A DNA stretch of 64,000 nucleotides. It comes from Kalmusia sp. IMI 367209 (Eukaryota; Ascomycota; Dothideomycetes; Pleosporales; Didymosphaeriaceae). The notes below the pieces were generated by a model. That model had not been told where the DNA came from. It saw only the letters and a program-made list of their open reading frames with translations, and did not search any database. Location: the NCBI GenBank assembly GCA_027946365.1, contig JAPEUQ010000006.1:558001-622000 (forward strand), in the 5' to 3' direction. This document shows, in pieces, positions 1 through 10,399 of the stretch (its first letter is position 1; each line of letters starts with the position of its first letter). Position numbers and translations under genes: made by a program.

Positions 1-40
1 TTCCTCAACAGACTCTTCATATTGACGTCATCGCTCTCAG

Positions 41-487
41 CATTCGTGTGTCGCCATCTCTGAGCGATGTATCAAGGACGTTGAAAAGTGGCCATCAAAT
101 GCGGCTGCTCGTATTGAAATGAAAATGTGGACTGTCATTACGCACATTATCACCTGCTGCATCAACCTAACGTTTGCTTCAATTTTTCGCAATGAGAACA
201 TACTGCTATATGATGGTCCGGAGATGCAACGGCTCTCCAGAATTGGGCGTGAAGCGATTCGCCCAGCTGAGGAATGGAGCTCAATTGCTCGCAGAGGGGG
301 TGTTTTGTTGGATGCCCTTTTTGACATTGAGAACTCCATTTGCTGGTCAGATCAAGCACAGTTCAAGATCGAGGACATCATTAAAAGGGTCTTACAAGTC
401 GATGGTGCTTTGCAGGGGGACTTTTCACTGGCACCGGAGATTGAGGACTTGCAATTCGATTTTAATGTTGATTGGTTTGTAGATTGA
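41..487 (+). CDS. 3' end of a fungal-specific transcription factor gene (partial)
   Basis: The last exon of a gene that begins left of the window. An acceptor (ctctcag, ending at 40) opens a frame of 148 codons that closes with TGA at 485-487. The upstream frames are blocked by stops, which fits an intron ending at 40. The protein ends with a Trp-x-x-Ile-Ala-x-x-Gly stretch followed by a hydrophobic LLDALF segment and an acidic, aromatic tail (FDFNVDWFVD). That ending is common in C-terminal exons of Zn2Cys6 or fungal_trans-domain regulators. The DNA-binding domain lies outside the window, so the class is inferred only from this end. It converges on the oxygenase gene, with about 80 nt between their stops. 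Confidence 0.5.
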   Translation, partial: HSCVAISERCIKDVEKWPSNAAARIEMKMWTVITHIITCCINLTFASIFRNENILLYDGPEMQRLSRIGREAIRPAEEWSSIARRGGVLLDALFDIENSICWSDQAQFKIEDIIKRVLQVDGALQGDFSLAPEIEDLQFDFNVDWFVD

Positions 488-568
488 GGAAAAAGAAGAA
501 AGATACATTTTGAAACCCGCTGCAGTTACACCGAGTAATACGAACCTAAAGCTTCCGTTCTCGGGGCT

Positions 569-1689
569 TCAGGTTTTGATTAAATGGTTCGACTCCAGCA
601 GACCATGATTTGCGACCTCTAGCTTCCGCACAAGTTGTAGCATGTCGGTGTCAATGCCTTCGAAGGTATTGGTTCTTGACTTGAGATCCTGGATGCTACC
701 GTACGTCAATCGAAGGCGGATCTTGTAGAAATCTCTGTATGTAAGCGATGGCTCGTTGTCCTGACTTGCGCCGGGGGTTCGAAGCGAAGCATCTGGAAAA
801 TGGTGAGCACTTGTCGATTCTCGCTAAGATACTATGCCTAGACGTACCATAGTTAGGGTTCACAAAGTATGCAATGCTATAACGGTCCTTGTCCATGGGC
901 AAGTTCTCCCAAGTTATACGATGGAGCGTGGACTTGAGTGCTTTCCCAGTCCACAAAGACAACGCATCGCCGATGTTAACGACGATGCCGCCTGGAACTA
1001 CGGGGACCTGGCACCACTTATCCTTTGGATCTTGAATCTCCAACCCGCCCTGCGTAGTAAAGACAAATGTCAAGCTTCCCCAGTCCGTATGTTCGGATAG
1101 TCTTGGAATGCCATCAGTCTGCTCCTCTATCTTAGGGTATTTGATGAGCTTCAAGTTATTGCCAGGCTCCTTGTTGTGCAAATGAGAGTCCAAAAAGAAG
1201 CTTTCATCAAGCCCTAATTCTGCTGAGAAGCAAGACAGGATATTGGCGCTCAGATTGTAGCACTGTGACTTGAAATCTTCGATCTCTTTGCGCCTGGATT
1301 GATCCCACCATGAAGGCAGATTTTCAGTCTTGAGTATGCCGCCGGCAGGAAGCGCAAAAGAGATGCCTTCGGAAGCGGCAAACGTCGTCATGTTCTTCCC
1401 ATCGTAACCGACAGCCTGCTCGTTCATGACCTTCTCAGCTTTCTCCCCGAATGGAAGATCGAAGAACTGGTGTGACTAAATTTGAATTTCATTAGCATCA
1501 CAGAATGATGAGCGGACTGAGAAAATCACATACCAATTCGAACATGCGATCGACGTTTTCGAGGCCAGTGTCGGTGAGCACGAAGAATCCCCAGTCGTGG
1601 CTTGCACTGAACACCTTCTTCGAGAACGCATCGCGACTCGACTTGAATTCCGAAAAGCTCAAAATTGGGAAAGGTTTCATGGAGGCCAT
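569..1689 (-). CDS. 2-oxoglutarate/Fe(II)-dependent dioxygenase, isopenicillin N synthase-like
   Basis: Three exons (1689-1534, 1475-848, 792-569) with introns of 58 and 55 nt give 335 residues, a normal length for the family. The N-terminal DIOX_N part contains HDWGFFVLTDTG. The double-stranded beta-helix carries the iron ligands H181, D183 (SEHTDWGS) and H237 (STLHRI), with the 2-oxoglutarate-binding R250-x-S252 (DRYSIAYF). The C-terminus has the usual SLTYRDFYKIRL ending. The enzyme should oxidise a small molecule using O2 and 2-oxoglutarate; the substrate cannot be read from sequence. Thymine 7-hydroxylase is one fungal member of this family, and a nucleobase-type permease gene lies divergently 632 bp away. 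A pyrimidine substrate is therefore possible but unproven. Confidence 0.9.
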
Positions 1690-2321
1690 TTGAGGAATTT
1701 TGGTCTGAATAGATCTCGAGAATCGTGGAGCATTGTCTGGGTGTGATGTGTCTTATAAACTACTTTAGGTGACAAGGTGAGCACAGAGTCTAGTCGGCAT
1801 ATCTCGCACCCTCGCTGAAATCACCTCAATGCGAAAAAAGCAGATCATAGTGAGAATCAGCGACATGAGACAATTGATTGGTGGGGTTCCGCCGCAAGCT
1901 ATGCAGATTCGAAACGATCAACCATTACTAGCAATCAATGAGCGATTGTGGGGTCATCGACTGTGGGGTATCACAGATAGTGGAGATGCAACGGCGTGGA
2001 CCGATATGATGAACTCACCCGCGGGCGTTGTGATTAGGCTTAGCCCGCGCACTTGAATACCCACAGCATTCCGCGGTATATCCTGAATAACAGGACTTTC
2101 ACACCCACCACAAGATAAGCGTATCTCTTCCCACAATCAGTATTATTCAGAGCTTGATGTCGCTATGATATCATTATCAACAATCTCACTATCAACATTG
2201 GGAGGGGTTGGGCAAGTGCCTGTCATTGTTGTGACCATGTGATTGCGCTTAAATACAATGACACCCACGGTCCTGTGAACTGGAAGAAGATCAGGATATC
2301 ACACACTATTCGTAGCGCATC
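1690..2321. promoter_or_regulatory. Divergent intergenic region, oxygenase / NCS1 permease
   Basis: 632 bp between two divergently read start codons, so it should hold both promoters. No coding exon fits here; the short open stretches have no recognisable motif. I see no strong repeat. Confidence 0.4.
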
Positions 2322-4281
2322 ATGCATTTACGCGGCTCAAAGATTGGCTGGGCTAAGTACAAGTCTAGGGTTTCGAGCGTCCACGCGTGGAAACTACCGA
2401 AAGAGCCTTCGACACTCGCCCCTCCAGGAGTGCAGTCCAACAGAGGTAAATAAAGAATGTTCTCAATCGGGGTAGAGTCTATCGTGTATTTACCGCATAT
2501 TGTAGATCAAGATCCAGTGCCATTAAAGTACCGGACATGGAGCGGATGGGATTTCGCCACGTATTGGATGTCTGATCTCATTAATTCAACGACGTGGCAA
2601 ATTGCATCAGCTGGGATGCTTGTGGGATTGAGCACAATTGACGCAATCGTCATTGCCTCTCTATCTGGCATCTTGAACAGTCTACCTACCGGTACCTCAT
2701 TCCACCTCAGCTACTAAGCTGAAATTACTGAACTCAACAGTCCTTTGCGGAGGTCCAGGCACGTGTCATCACATTCCATTCCCGATCAGCATCCGAGCAG
2801 CGTATGGCTACTATCTGTCTACCTTTTGTGTTGTCTCCCGTGCTCTGCTCGGCTCGGTTTGGTTTGGCGTCAACACTTATTATGGATCGTTCATCGTGAC
2901 GGAGGTAAGATAGCGGCTGCAAAGGTACAATTGGATGAGTTAACGTTGTTTCAGATAATCGCGGCGATATGGCCCAGCTACCGGAACATTAGAAATCACC
3001 TTCCAGCGTCAGCATATATTACAACTCAGCAAATGCTTTCATACGTCCTCTTCTGCTTGATCCAGTTCCCTCTTCTTATGATCCCGGTCCGGCGCCTCAA
3101 GTATGCGAATATAGGTTTTGAAGATCGATCGAGATCGCTAATGCATCATTCAGGACGCTCTTCATGATCAAAGCTATTCTACTGCCTCCGCTTTCCGTTG
3201 CTATGGTGGTTTGGATCTGCGTTAAAGCCGGAAGTGCTCAGGGAATTTTTGGCCAGCCAGCTTCAGTATCCGGTTCGGCGCGGGTTTGGCTATGGCTCGG
3301 TACCCTCAGCGCGAACGCAAACTCGTGGCTGTCGAGCACCATCAATATGCCAGACTTTACTCGCTTCGCAAAATCACGGTAGGTTCACCAGTCAAAAAAC
3401 CACAAGCATGCCACTTACTGACTGTGCAGACGAGCACCATTAGCTATGATCCCCACAATTCCCATCGTTCGTACCATATACGCTATCCTCGGCATCGCCA
3501 TGACTGGTGCAGGTCGAGTGCTATATCAGGAAGATATCTGGAACCCGGTACTTCTCCTGTCGAAATGGACAGGCCCAGGCGGACGCTTCCTGGCCTTCTT
3601 CTCTGGCTGTCTCTGGCTCCTTGCCTAATTGTCCACAAACGTGTCGGCCAACTCAGCGCCTTTTGGTCACGATGCAATGAGTCTTGCGCCATTATGGATC
3701 AATGTGCGTAGGGGTTCTGCGATCTGCCTTTTGATTGGAAGCTGGGTCATGGTACCTTGGATGATGGTTAACACCGCAGAGAAGTTCATTACTTTTATGA
3801 ACGGCTATGGGTGCTTCATCTGTGCAATGGTCAGTATTGCAATATCGGACTATTACCTCGTCAAGCGGTGCAAACTGGATATCCCTGGCTTATATGATCC
3901 ACATGGAAGGTATCGCTATCAGGTACACCCAAGCCTCGAGTCTCATCGAAACCAAGAACTAACATGGGACAGGCTGGATCAAATTGGCGCGCTGCAGTCG
4001 TGCAGCTTTTCTTTGCGGCTATCTGCATCCCGGGCTTAGTTAATACTATCGAGCCTACCATCAACATTCCGGTTGGCTTCAAGCGTATCTACGACTTGAA
4101 CTGGTTCATCAACACAGTAGGTGCGTTGATTGGCTATTGGGCGGTTTGCGCATTATTTCCAGAGAGGAATAGCCTAGTATCTGTTACCATCTCTGAGGTC
4201 ATTACCGGTACCTACGCTAATGAAGATCACGGGTCTATTGTGGTCATGGAGAGGCTTCAGGCTAGTGGTGAGAGCAAGTAG
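2322..4281 (+). pseudogene. NCS1-family nucleobase/allantoin-type permease with an in-frame stop
   Basis: Seven exons (2322-2445, 2506-2691, 2741-2904, 2955-3100, 3154-3378, 3430-3922, 3973-4281) with six 49-60 nt introns keep phase throughout. They would encode 548 residues, typical of fungal NCS1 symporters (uracil, allantoin, uridine and relatives). Recognisable parts are DPVPLKYRTW before TM1, the segment around TTWQIASA, FGVNTYYGS, and NVSANSAPFGHD in the middle. One codon is wrong: TAA at 3626-3628, directly before the conserved NVSANS segment, where relatives usually carry Gln. It would cut the protein to 347 residues. CAA to TAA is a single C-to-T change in a CpA context. An alternative 48-nt intron over the stop would delete the conserved segment, so I prefer a nonsense mutation. 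All other exons and splice sites look intact, so the lesion is recent, allelic or a sequencing error. Confidence 0.8.
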
Positions 4282-6401
4282 CTGAGACCTGGGCCGCAGC
4301 ATCGCAACAATTTTTCTAGTGTTCTGTATGACGCAACGGTGACCCAGGGTGGTGCGTCTTGATTGCACAAATGATCTCCTCTTCTATCGATGGCCGGGCA
4401 TGTGACATGAGATAATGCATGAGGTAGCTCGCTGGTGGTACTAGCAGGACCAGAAATTGGGGCCAGGATGGTAACGAAAAGCAATGTTGAAAAATAGTCA
4501 CTGTCACGCAACTTTCGTTGTACTATAAAGTGAGAGCTTTTGTCCAGCTCGCAGAATTGGACGAGGCTAAACCCCTTAACTTTATAACTTTGGTCTCCTA
4601 ACTAGGATTTCAATTGCCTAAACCCGTAGTAAGCCCAAGACTACTATGCTCTTTTAAATCCTCATATGCACATGAGTTCGAGGGATATAGCGCGGTTGCA
4701 ACTGTAAGTGGAGGGCCCTTTTGGGATCTAGCGGGGTTGGTAGATGGTATATAAAGCTTCGTCTTCTCTAGGTCACTTTTGTTCCTCATCTTGCTTATGA
4801 GGATTCGTCTGGAGAGGATGTTGAGTCCGTAGATGGTTCCTTGGCCACTTAAGTGCGATTTGGGAACGACGATAAATGAAGTCGAATGTCTGGCGTGCTA
4901 AAACTAGATTCCTGCAGTAAGGAATTTCGTCTAAAATTTATTGTGAGGTAACATTTGACCAAGTCATGAGACCAAGAGGCTATGGACCGTATTTTAGCGT
5001 CATTAGTGGACGTGTAGCCTGCTAATATCCACTCATTCAGCTCACCTTCGGCATGTATGCCAATGGCAGTTGCTACGGTTGAGCCTATCCCATGAAGCAC
5101 ACATACCTCACTCTATTGCTTCCAGCTGTACTGTCTACAAGATAAGAGGCAGGTGGCCTAGACGGCCTCCATATAAGGTTTCGATGTCACTATCTTCAAC
5201 AGGAAAGCCTTTGCGTGACTGAATCTGCTCTACTCCTTGTGGCACTCAATCTAGTTATTCTATTCATCGTGCCTCTTATACGATGAACCAACGAAAGGAT
5301 AGATAAAAGCAGTTGTCGCTTCCTTTTGTTGTGCTTTGTGGGCAAGTAGCCGTCCACAAGTTCTGTAGCGTAGAGCTACGAATACGGACCATGGATACAT
5401 TTTGCCATCTCAAGACTATACCGGGTTATTTTTAATTATTACTAAGAGGTTAAGGCGGTAATTTGTTCAAGGTCGTCGCTAAAGCTATTGCAATCATGAC
5501 ATCCTTCGGCGTCGCATTGATTATGGTCGTCAAAAGGGAGATAATTTCCAACCATGGGTGCCAGAGGCCCGCGATACTCATATTCATTATTTCCTCACAA
5601 TCTCAACTTGATTTCAAGCTTTCTGGATGCTCATTCAATCCTTTACTAGTCTAGCCATGAGTTGCGTGCCCGTACGCCGAGATGTATCTTCCGGGTAGCG
5701 AATTAGGAGAGTTTGCCGTGATCGAATGACGTTGGAGTTACTTGCGACGATCTGATTAAATCTGAAAACGCATTAGACCTTTTTGCAGAATAATATCAGC
5801 GTGGCTCGTTGCGACATCAGGACTGGGTATACACGGCGCTTCCCACAACGCCGATTTATACACGCCATCGTAAGTTTCGCTCTAGAACAATTCATCAGAG
5901 ATAAGTTGAATCTTCGCTGTGAAGGTGTGGTTTGGATTGAACAAATTCGGCCCTTTTAGGCGTTTTGCAGTTTATTCATTATCACTACGAACTAGTGGCT
6001 CAACTCGTCAATTATGAATTAGCCCTATCGCAACCCGACAGATCCGATCAGTCGAAGATACTTAACGATAACCCATAATGAATATATGTATGTAACCTGT
6101 AGTTACAGATCATCTTGAAAAGGTAGAGATACTAGGGTCGCTATGTTTTGTGAGGTCAACATTACGGCTGCTACGCCGCATTATGATCATGTACTGATTA
6201 GAGAAACTAATGATAGTTAGTCCTATGGTGCAATATCTCCTTAATCGAATATGAAGAATTCATTCATGGGATGAGCTCAACAGGCTATACCTCTTGGTGT
6301 AATAGCAAACATAATCACATCTGAGACTATCATACGACTAAGCATTAACTATTATTGTAGAAAAGACGACTGTTCCAGATGAACAGTGTCTGATCGCATG
6401 T
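4282..6401. other. 2.1-kb gene-free, AT-rich interval
   Basis: It lies between the permease 3' end and the GH1 3' end, so the flanking genes converge. No frame longer than about 83 codons exists and none has a family motif. There are many TA steps and short A/T tracts. I cannot see recognisable transposon coding remnants, long terminal repeats or terminal inverted repeats. Confidence 0.4.
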
Positions 6402-8368
6402 CTAACGCCGTCGTGATTCAAAAAAGTCGATCGTGTCAAAGAGACTCCTTCGATAAGATCGTTCCTGCGTAGTCCGGTTTGTGTACTGCAACCCAAAGCG
6501 ATGATCAAAGGTGCCCCACTCCCAGTTGTCGGCATAGCACCACATTATCGCGCCAAGTAGATGTACCCCATCCTCCCATATACTGAGCAGCATCTCGTTC
6601 AGTGAGGAAATATAATGCTCAGATCTCTGAATATCGAACCGCTCGTCTTCAAGAGCCTCGGAGGTTAGTGGAGCAAGCGAAAGCCCAAACTCGGTGATCA
6701 TTATAGGTTTCTTGAAAGCATTCCAGTAGTAATTGAGCTGAGTTCGCAGATACATCGGCGTTGTATAACTCATATACTCCGCGTGGTAGCCCATTCTCCA
6801 ACCGCTGACGGTGTTCTGGGTTGTGCCCACGCAACTCGGATAGCTGGGATTGATCGCCGTGTCGTTGATAGCCGCGCAAGCAACAATATCATCTACAATA
6901 GGATATACCGATGGAGCTGTGTATATATCTGCCGCGATGAAATCTACAATTTTCTCTATCAGCCGCTTTGCTCTGGTAATCACCAAGACATGTAAGACAA
7001 ACCAATTGTGTTGTTAAGATATACTAGATCCTCATCTGTTAAGGGGATATAGTCTTGAATAGTCATCTTGTAGGCATTAGGATAGTCTAGTCCTAGAGCC
7101 AAAGGGTTTAAATAAGCATCGATGTATAGCTGTGTACGATGCATCGCAGCGTCAACATGCGATTGATTAGTAGGTATCTGGGGTACCGCTGGAGCTTCGC
7201 CCATCTTGATCGATACTTGGCCGGTACCGTTCAGTTGCTTGTGATAAAAGTGATAAAGCTGAGCATGAGACTTTAATATATGGTCGACACTCGGTCCACT
7301 GTTGACACCGGCTTGCGGCTCGTTGAAAGTGAGCCAAAATGGTACGCGATCCGCAAAATGGGTCATGACCAATTTTCCGTAATTCACAAAAGCTTCTTGG
7401 AAGGTTTCGTTCTGATATCCACAATTGATCCGGCCAAGGTACATCCTTTCGAGCAAACCTTGCATTGTTCCCCCGATGAACACTGCGGGCGTGTCGAAGT
7501 GAGACAGTGTGACAATCGGGACCATTCCCTTCTCGAGAATGAAGTCAATCAAGTCGTTATAATGCGCCAATGCTTGAGAATTTACTGGTGTTCCAGGCAG
7601 TGCGAAAGGGAGAATACGGGTCCAGGGTATGCTGAAGGAGTAGTGTTTCATTCCAATAGCGGCAAGACGCTCAATGTCTTGTTTATAGAGATAGTAATTT
7701 TCGATCGCAGTAAAGTCATCGGCCGATGGGACTGTAGGCTGAATCTCGGCTGACAAAGCGCCCAAAAAGTCGACTATCGCTGGTGCTCTGCCTTCATCGC
7801 TGACTGCGCCTTCGATCTGAGCTGCAGCACCTGAGACGCCCAAGATAAAATCCTCGGGGAAGACAAAACAATTGTCGACTTGAAAATATAGCGGTGGAGG
7901 GTAAACCAACTCACTTGTGGGAACTGGGGTTGGAGAGACGGTAGTCGAATAAAGACCCAACGTAAGATTTGATAGGCTTGCGACTGACCAGAGGGAGGAC
8001 CAGGCTGCTTGGCCGAAGGGCCCTGAGTCATCGATTGTCGAATTAAATGTGGAGTTCGATGAAGGACGGTAATTGCCCCAGGATGTTGTGGAGAAGCTGG
8101 GCAAGATACCGCTCGCTTCTTTGTACAAGGGTCCAAAGGTCATAGCAGGTTGAGACTGGACAGGCGTTGCCGCTCTTACAGTTTCTGTGAGAGTGAATGC
8201 GAAAGAACTGAAACGATAGGATGGAGTAGTCGCCTGTAAACTAGCGTTCAGACTCGGCTTTGGGGAACAGGCCGGAGCAGTGGCAGTAACGTTGCTGGAG
8301 ACGTAGACTTGTTGGGCAACTACAAGCCCAGTCTCCAGGGCTATCAGGACGTATCTCATTAATGACAT
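6402..8368 (-). CDS. Secreted glycoside hydrolase family 1 (beta-glucosidase-like)
   Basis: Two exons (8368-7003 and 6955-6402, intron 47 nt) give 639 residues. A signal peptide (MSLMRYVLIALETGLVVA) is followed by about 145 residues rich in Ser, Thr and Asn with many N-glycosylation sequons. The GH1 barrel starts near residue 165 (FPEDFILGVSGAAAQIEGA). The acid/base glutamate is E350 (TFNEP). The nucleophile is E544 in ITEFG, where most GH1 enzymes read ITENG; a fungal subgroup has Phe there. The enzyme should hydrolyse beta-linked glucosides or related sugars outside the cell. The start was chosen because it gives the signal peptide directly. The long N-terminal extension is unusual for the family. 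Confidence 0.9.
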
Positions 8369-9573
8369 TGTGTGTGTTTGTTCAAGACGGGTTTCCGACG
8401 GAACGACCTACACATAAGACCTATCGTAGTTGATATTTATTCCATTCATTTCATAAGCATCTTTATCCAATTTCCGCATCGCGCATGACCGATACCTTTT
8501 TGTATCGATGTGCGTAGCTCCCTGTAATCAATTTTGCTTTCCAAAGTGCTTTGAGCTAATTGTTAAGGGCGATCGAAAAGAAAACCCGGGATGCGCATAT
8601 AAATGGGGATCTTGCTCCGTAGCGACTCTCGTTTATGTAGGATCGCTATAAACACTTTCCACAAGCGTGTCTAGCATTTCCGAATAATAATACTGAACCT
8701 TGTCATCGCGATTGACAAAGCTGGACAATCCCGGCTGATCGTGCCGGTGCACTAGTGGGGCAACTTACGGGCACCTTATCGTAGGTCGGGGATGATTATT
8801 GTGAATGCTCGTATTTCTCGCAAAACCCCTGGCAAATCACTAAGTGTCGTTCTTCTAGCGTTTTCATTTAACTAGAACAGCATAAGTGTCGCACAGCATA
8901 TTCGAGAGCGGGCAAGGTACTACCACCTGTACAAGATACAGAGGCACAGCAGATGGTCCCGTTCAGAAAGAATAGAAAGAAATCAGTATGGAAAATATAT
9001 TACTACCAGTCCGGACAGCACTGCTTGATGGCTTTTGAAAAGTATACCGGGATGCGGGGCAATAGCAATGGCATTGCTATAGTCCAACCGAGGTACGACG
9101 AGGACGCTATCTGATTACTATCGACGCGACTACAACATATCTCGGGCCTCGGTAGACGCACCTTGCCCACCGAAAGAGAGATCTAATATACGTATATCTG
9201 GGTTTCCATGTACCCAGGTCATGTGCCGTACACTTAGCGGTCAATTACTAACTTCAACTGGGCTGAAATACAGTGTCCAATGCGGGAATATAAGTTCAAA
9301 TGAAATGCGAGGACGCTGATCTGCTCTTAGCATATGGGTCAGCCAAAGTAGATCGCCCCTCTTTATCAATCGGAATCCATACAATTGTTGCGTAGAGTAC
9401 CTCTGGTGATGCGATGGAAACCCATGGTACCTCGATGGAAGCATTGAGCATAAAGAGATTTAATTTGTACATGTTTGCGTCACTACGGCCGGCCTATCCT
9501 GAAAGCCCGGGTGTTCCAGAGTATGCTGGCCATAGTAACACCTTCAAAAAGTGTTTTTGGCTATTTCCTCGAC

Positions 9574-10061
9574 CATGGGACAAAAAGTCAAATGTCAAGG
9601 AGCATTCGGGGGAAACGGTACCGAGGATTACCAACATTGGATCTGCTCCGATAACCGGCAGGTGCCATGATTTGTTATGTGCTAGACTACGTCATCCTAC
9701 AGGCTGTGCTATCAGGACTGGCGATGTTGGCTCGTCAAGAATTCGATACACTAAGTCGCTTACTATCTTCTACGGACATCTGGATCCATGCCAGGTAATT
9801 CTTATCGGGTGAGTGCTTGCTTGCCTTATTGTTCATGAGCCGTGCCATGCTACTCCTTTATGTCAATGCTCGGAACAAATCCATCGATCCAGCTATTCAC
9901 GATGATGATATCCACAAAACTGGTGCGTCTCGAACTTACTTCTTAAGGACGAAAGTCCGACGATACATGCTGGAACGATCTCGACCTGCACTCCGCAATT
10001 TGTGCCCCGCAACCTGCTTTCACATTAGCGTGGCAGATTCTTATGATCTGCTATGCAACTG
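9574..10061 (+). other. Possible unrecognised multi-exon gene
   Basis: Several adjoining open stretches can be joined by plausible introns (about 9614-9660 and 9794-9838). The result is a product with an amphipathic central segment (AMICYVLDYVILQ) followed by SRAMLLLYVNARNKS. I recognise no family, and the first exon and the stop are uncertain. It could be a real small gene, a decayed relic or chance. Confidence 0.2.
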
Positions 10062-10130
10062 AACACACACTCGCATACCGTATAAATCGAGCTCTGATTG
10101 GCTACCATAATACGGGAAGATGTATACGAT

Positions 10131-10144
10131 CGTATTCGAATACG
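10131..10144. promoter_or_regulatory. 14-bp perfect palindrome upstream of the GH106-like gene
   Basis: CGTATTCGAATACG is a perfect palindrome, and CGAATACG recurs a few bases downstream in the same orientation. It sits about 260 bp before the GH106-like start codon, a sensible place for a dimeric regulator site. The function is inferred from symmetry and position only. Confidence 0.3.
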
Positions 10145-10399
10145 AACAGGCGAATACGTGGAAGGGATGATGCGCATTGGCAGGGGTCAGACCATACAAC
10201 CCCATAAAATCTACTAGTTAACAATATTGCCGTCTAGTGATGCAGAAAAGAATATGCACATTAATTTTATCCTATTTATCCAACACCACTGAGTCTGAGG
10301 GAGCCGGTTCGTATTTATAACGCTCGGCATTCGTTATAAGGTGTACTTGATCACTTGACACGAGCGATCTTGTATTCAGTCTCACTAGAGGTCAACAAC

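Larger units (their letters stand above)
8369..10399. other. 2.0-kb divergent interval between the GH1 and GH106-like genes
   Basis: Contains the promoters of both secreted hydrolases. It includes an A/T-rich TATA-like stretch near 10312 ahead of the GH106-like gene and the palindrome at 10131. It also holds an unrecognised possible gene near 9414-10061, listed separately. The remainder shows nothing identifiable. Confidence 0.4.

Noticed and set aside
586..596. GGTTCGACTCC, a tRNA B-box match
   Set aside because: No A-box or foldable cloverleaf upstream, and it lies inside the coding exon of the oxygenase on the other strand.
3605..3652. A 48-nt intron (GTCTCT...CTCAG) that would remove the stop in the NCS1 permease
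   Set aside because: Weak donor, and its removal would delete the conserved NVSANS segment; a nonsense mutation is simpler.
4282..6401. Possible RIP-mutated transposon relic
   Set aside because: AT-rich, but no recognisable transposase or reverse-transcriptase fragment or terminal repeats could be seen by eye.
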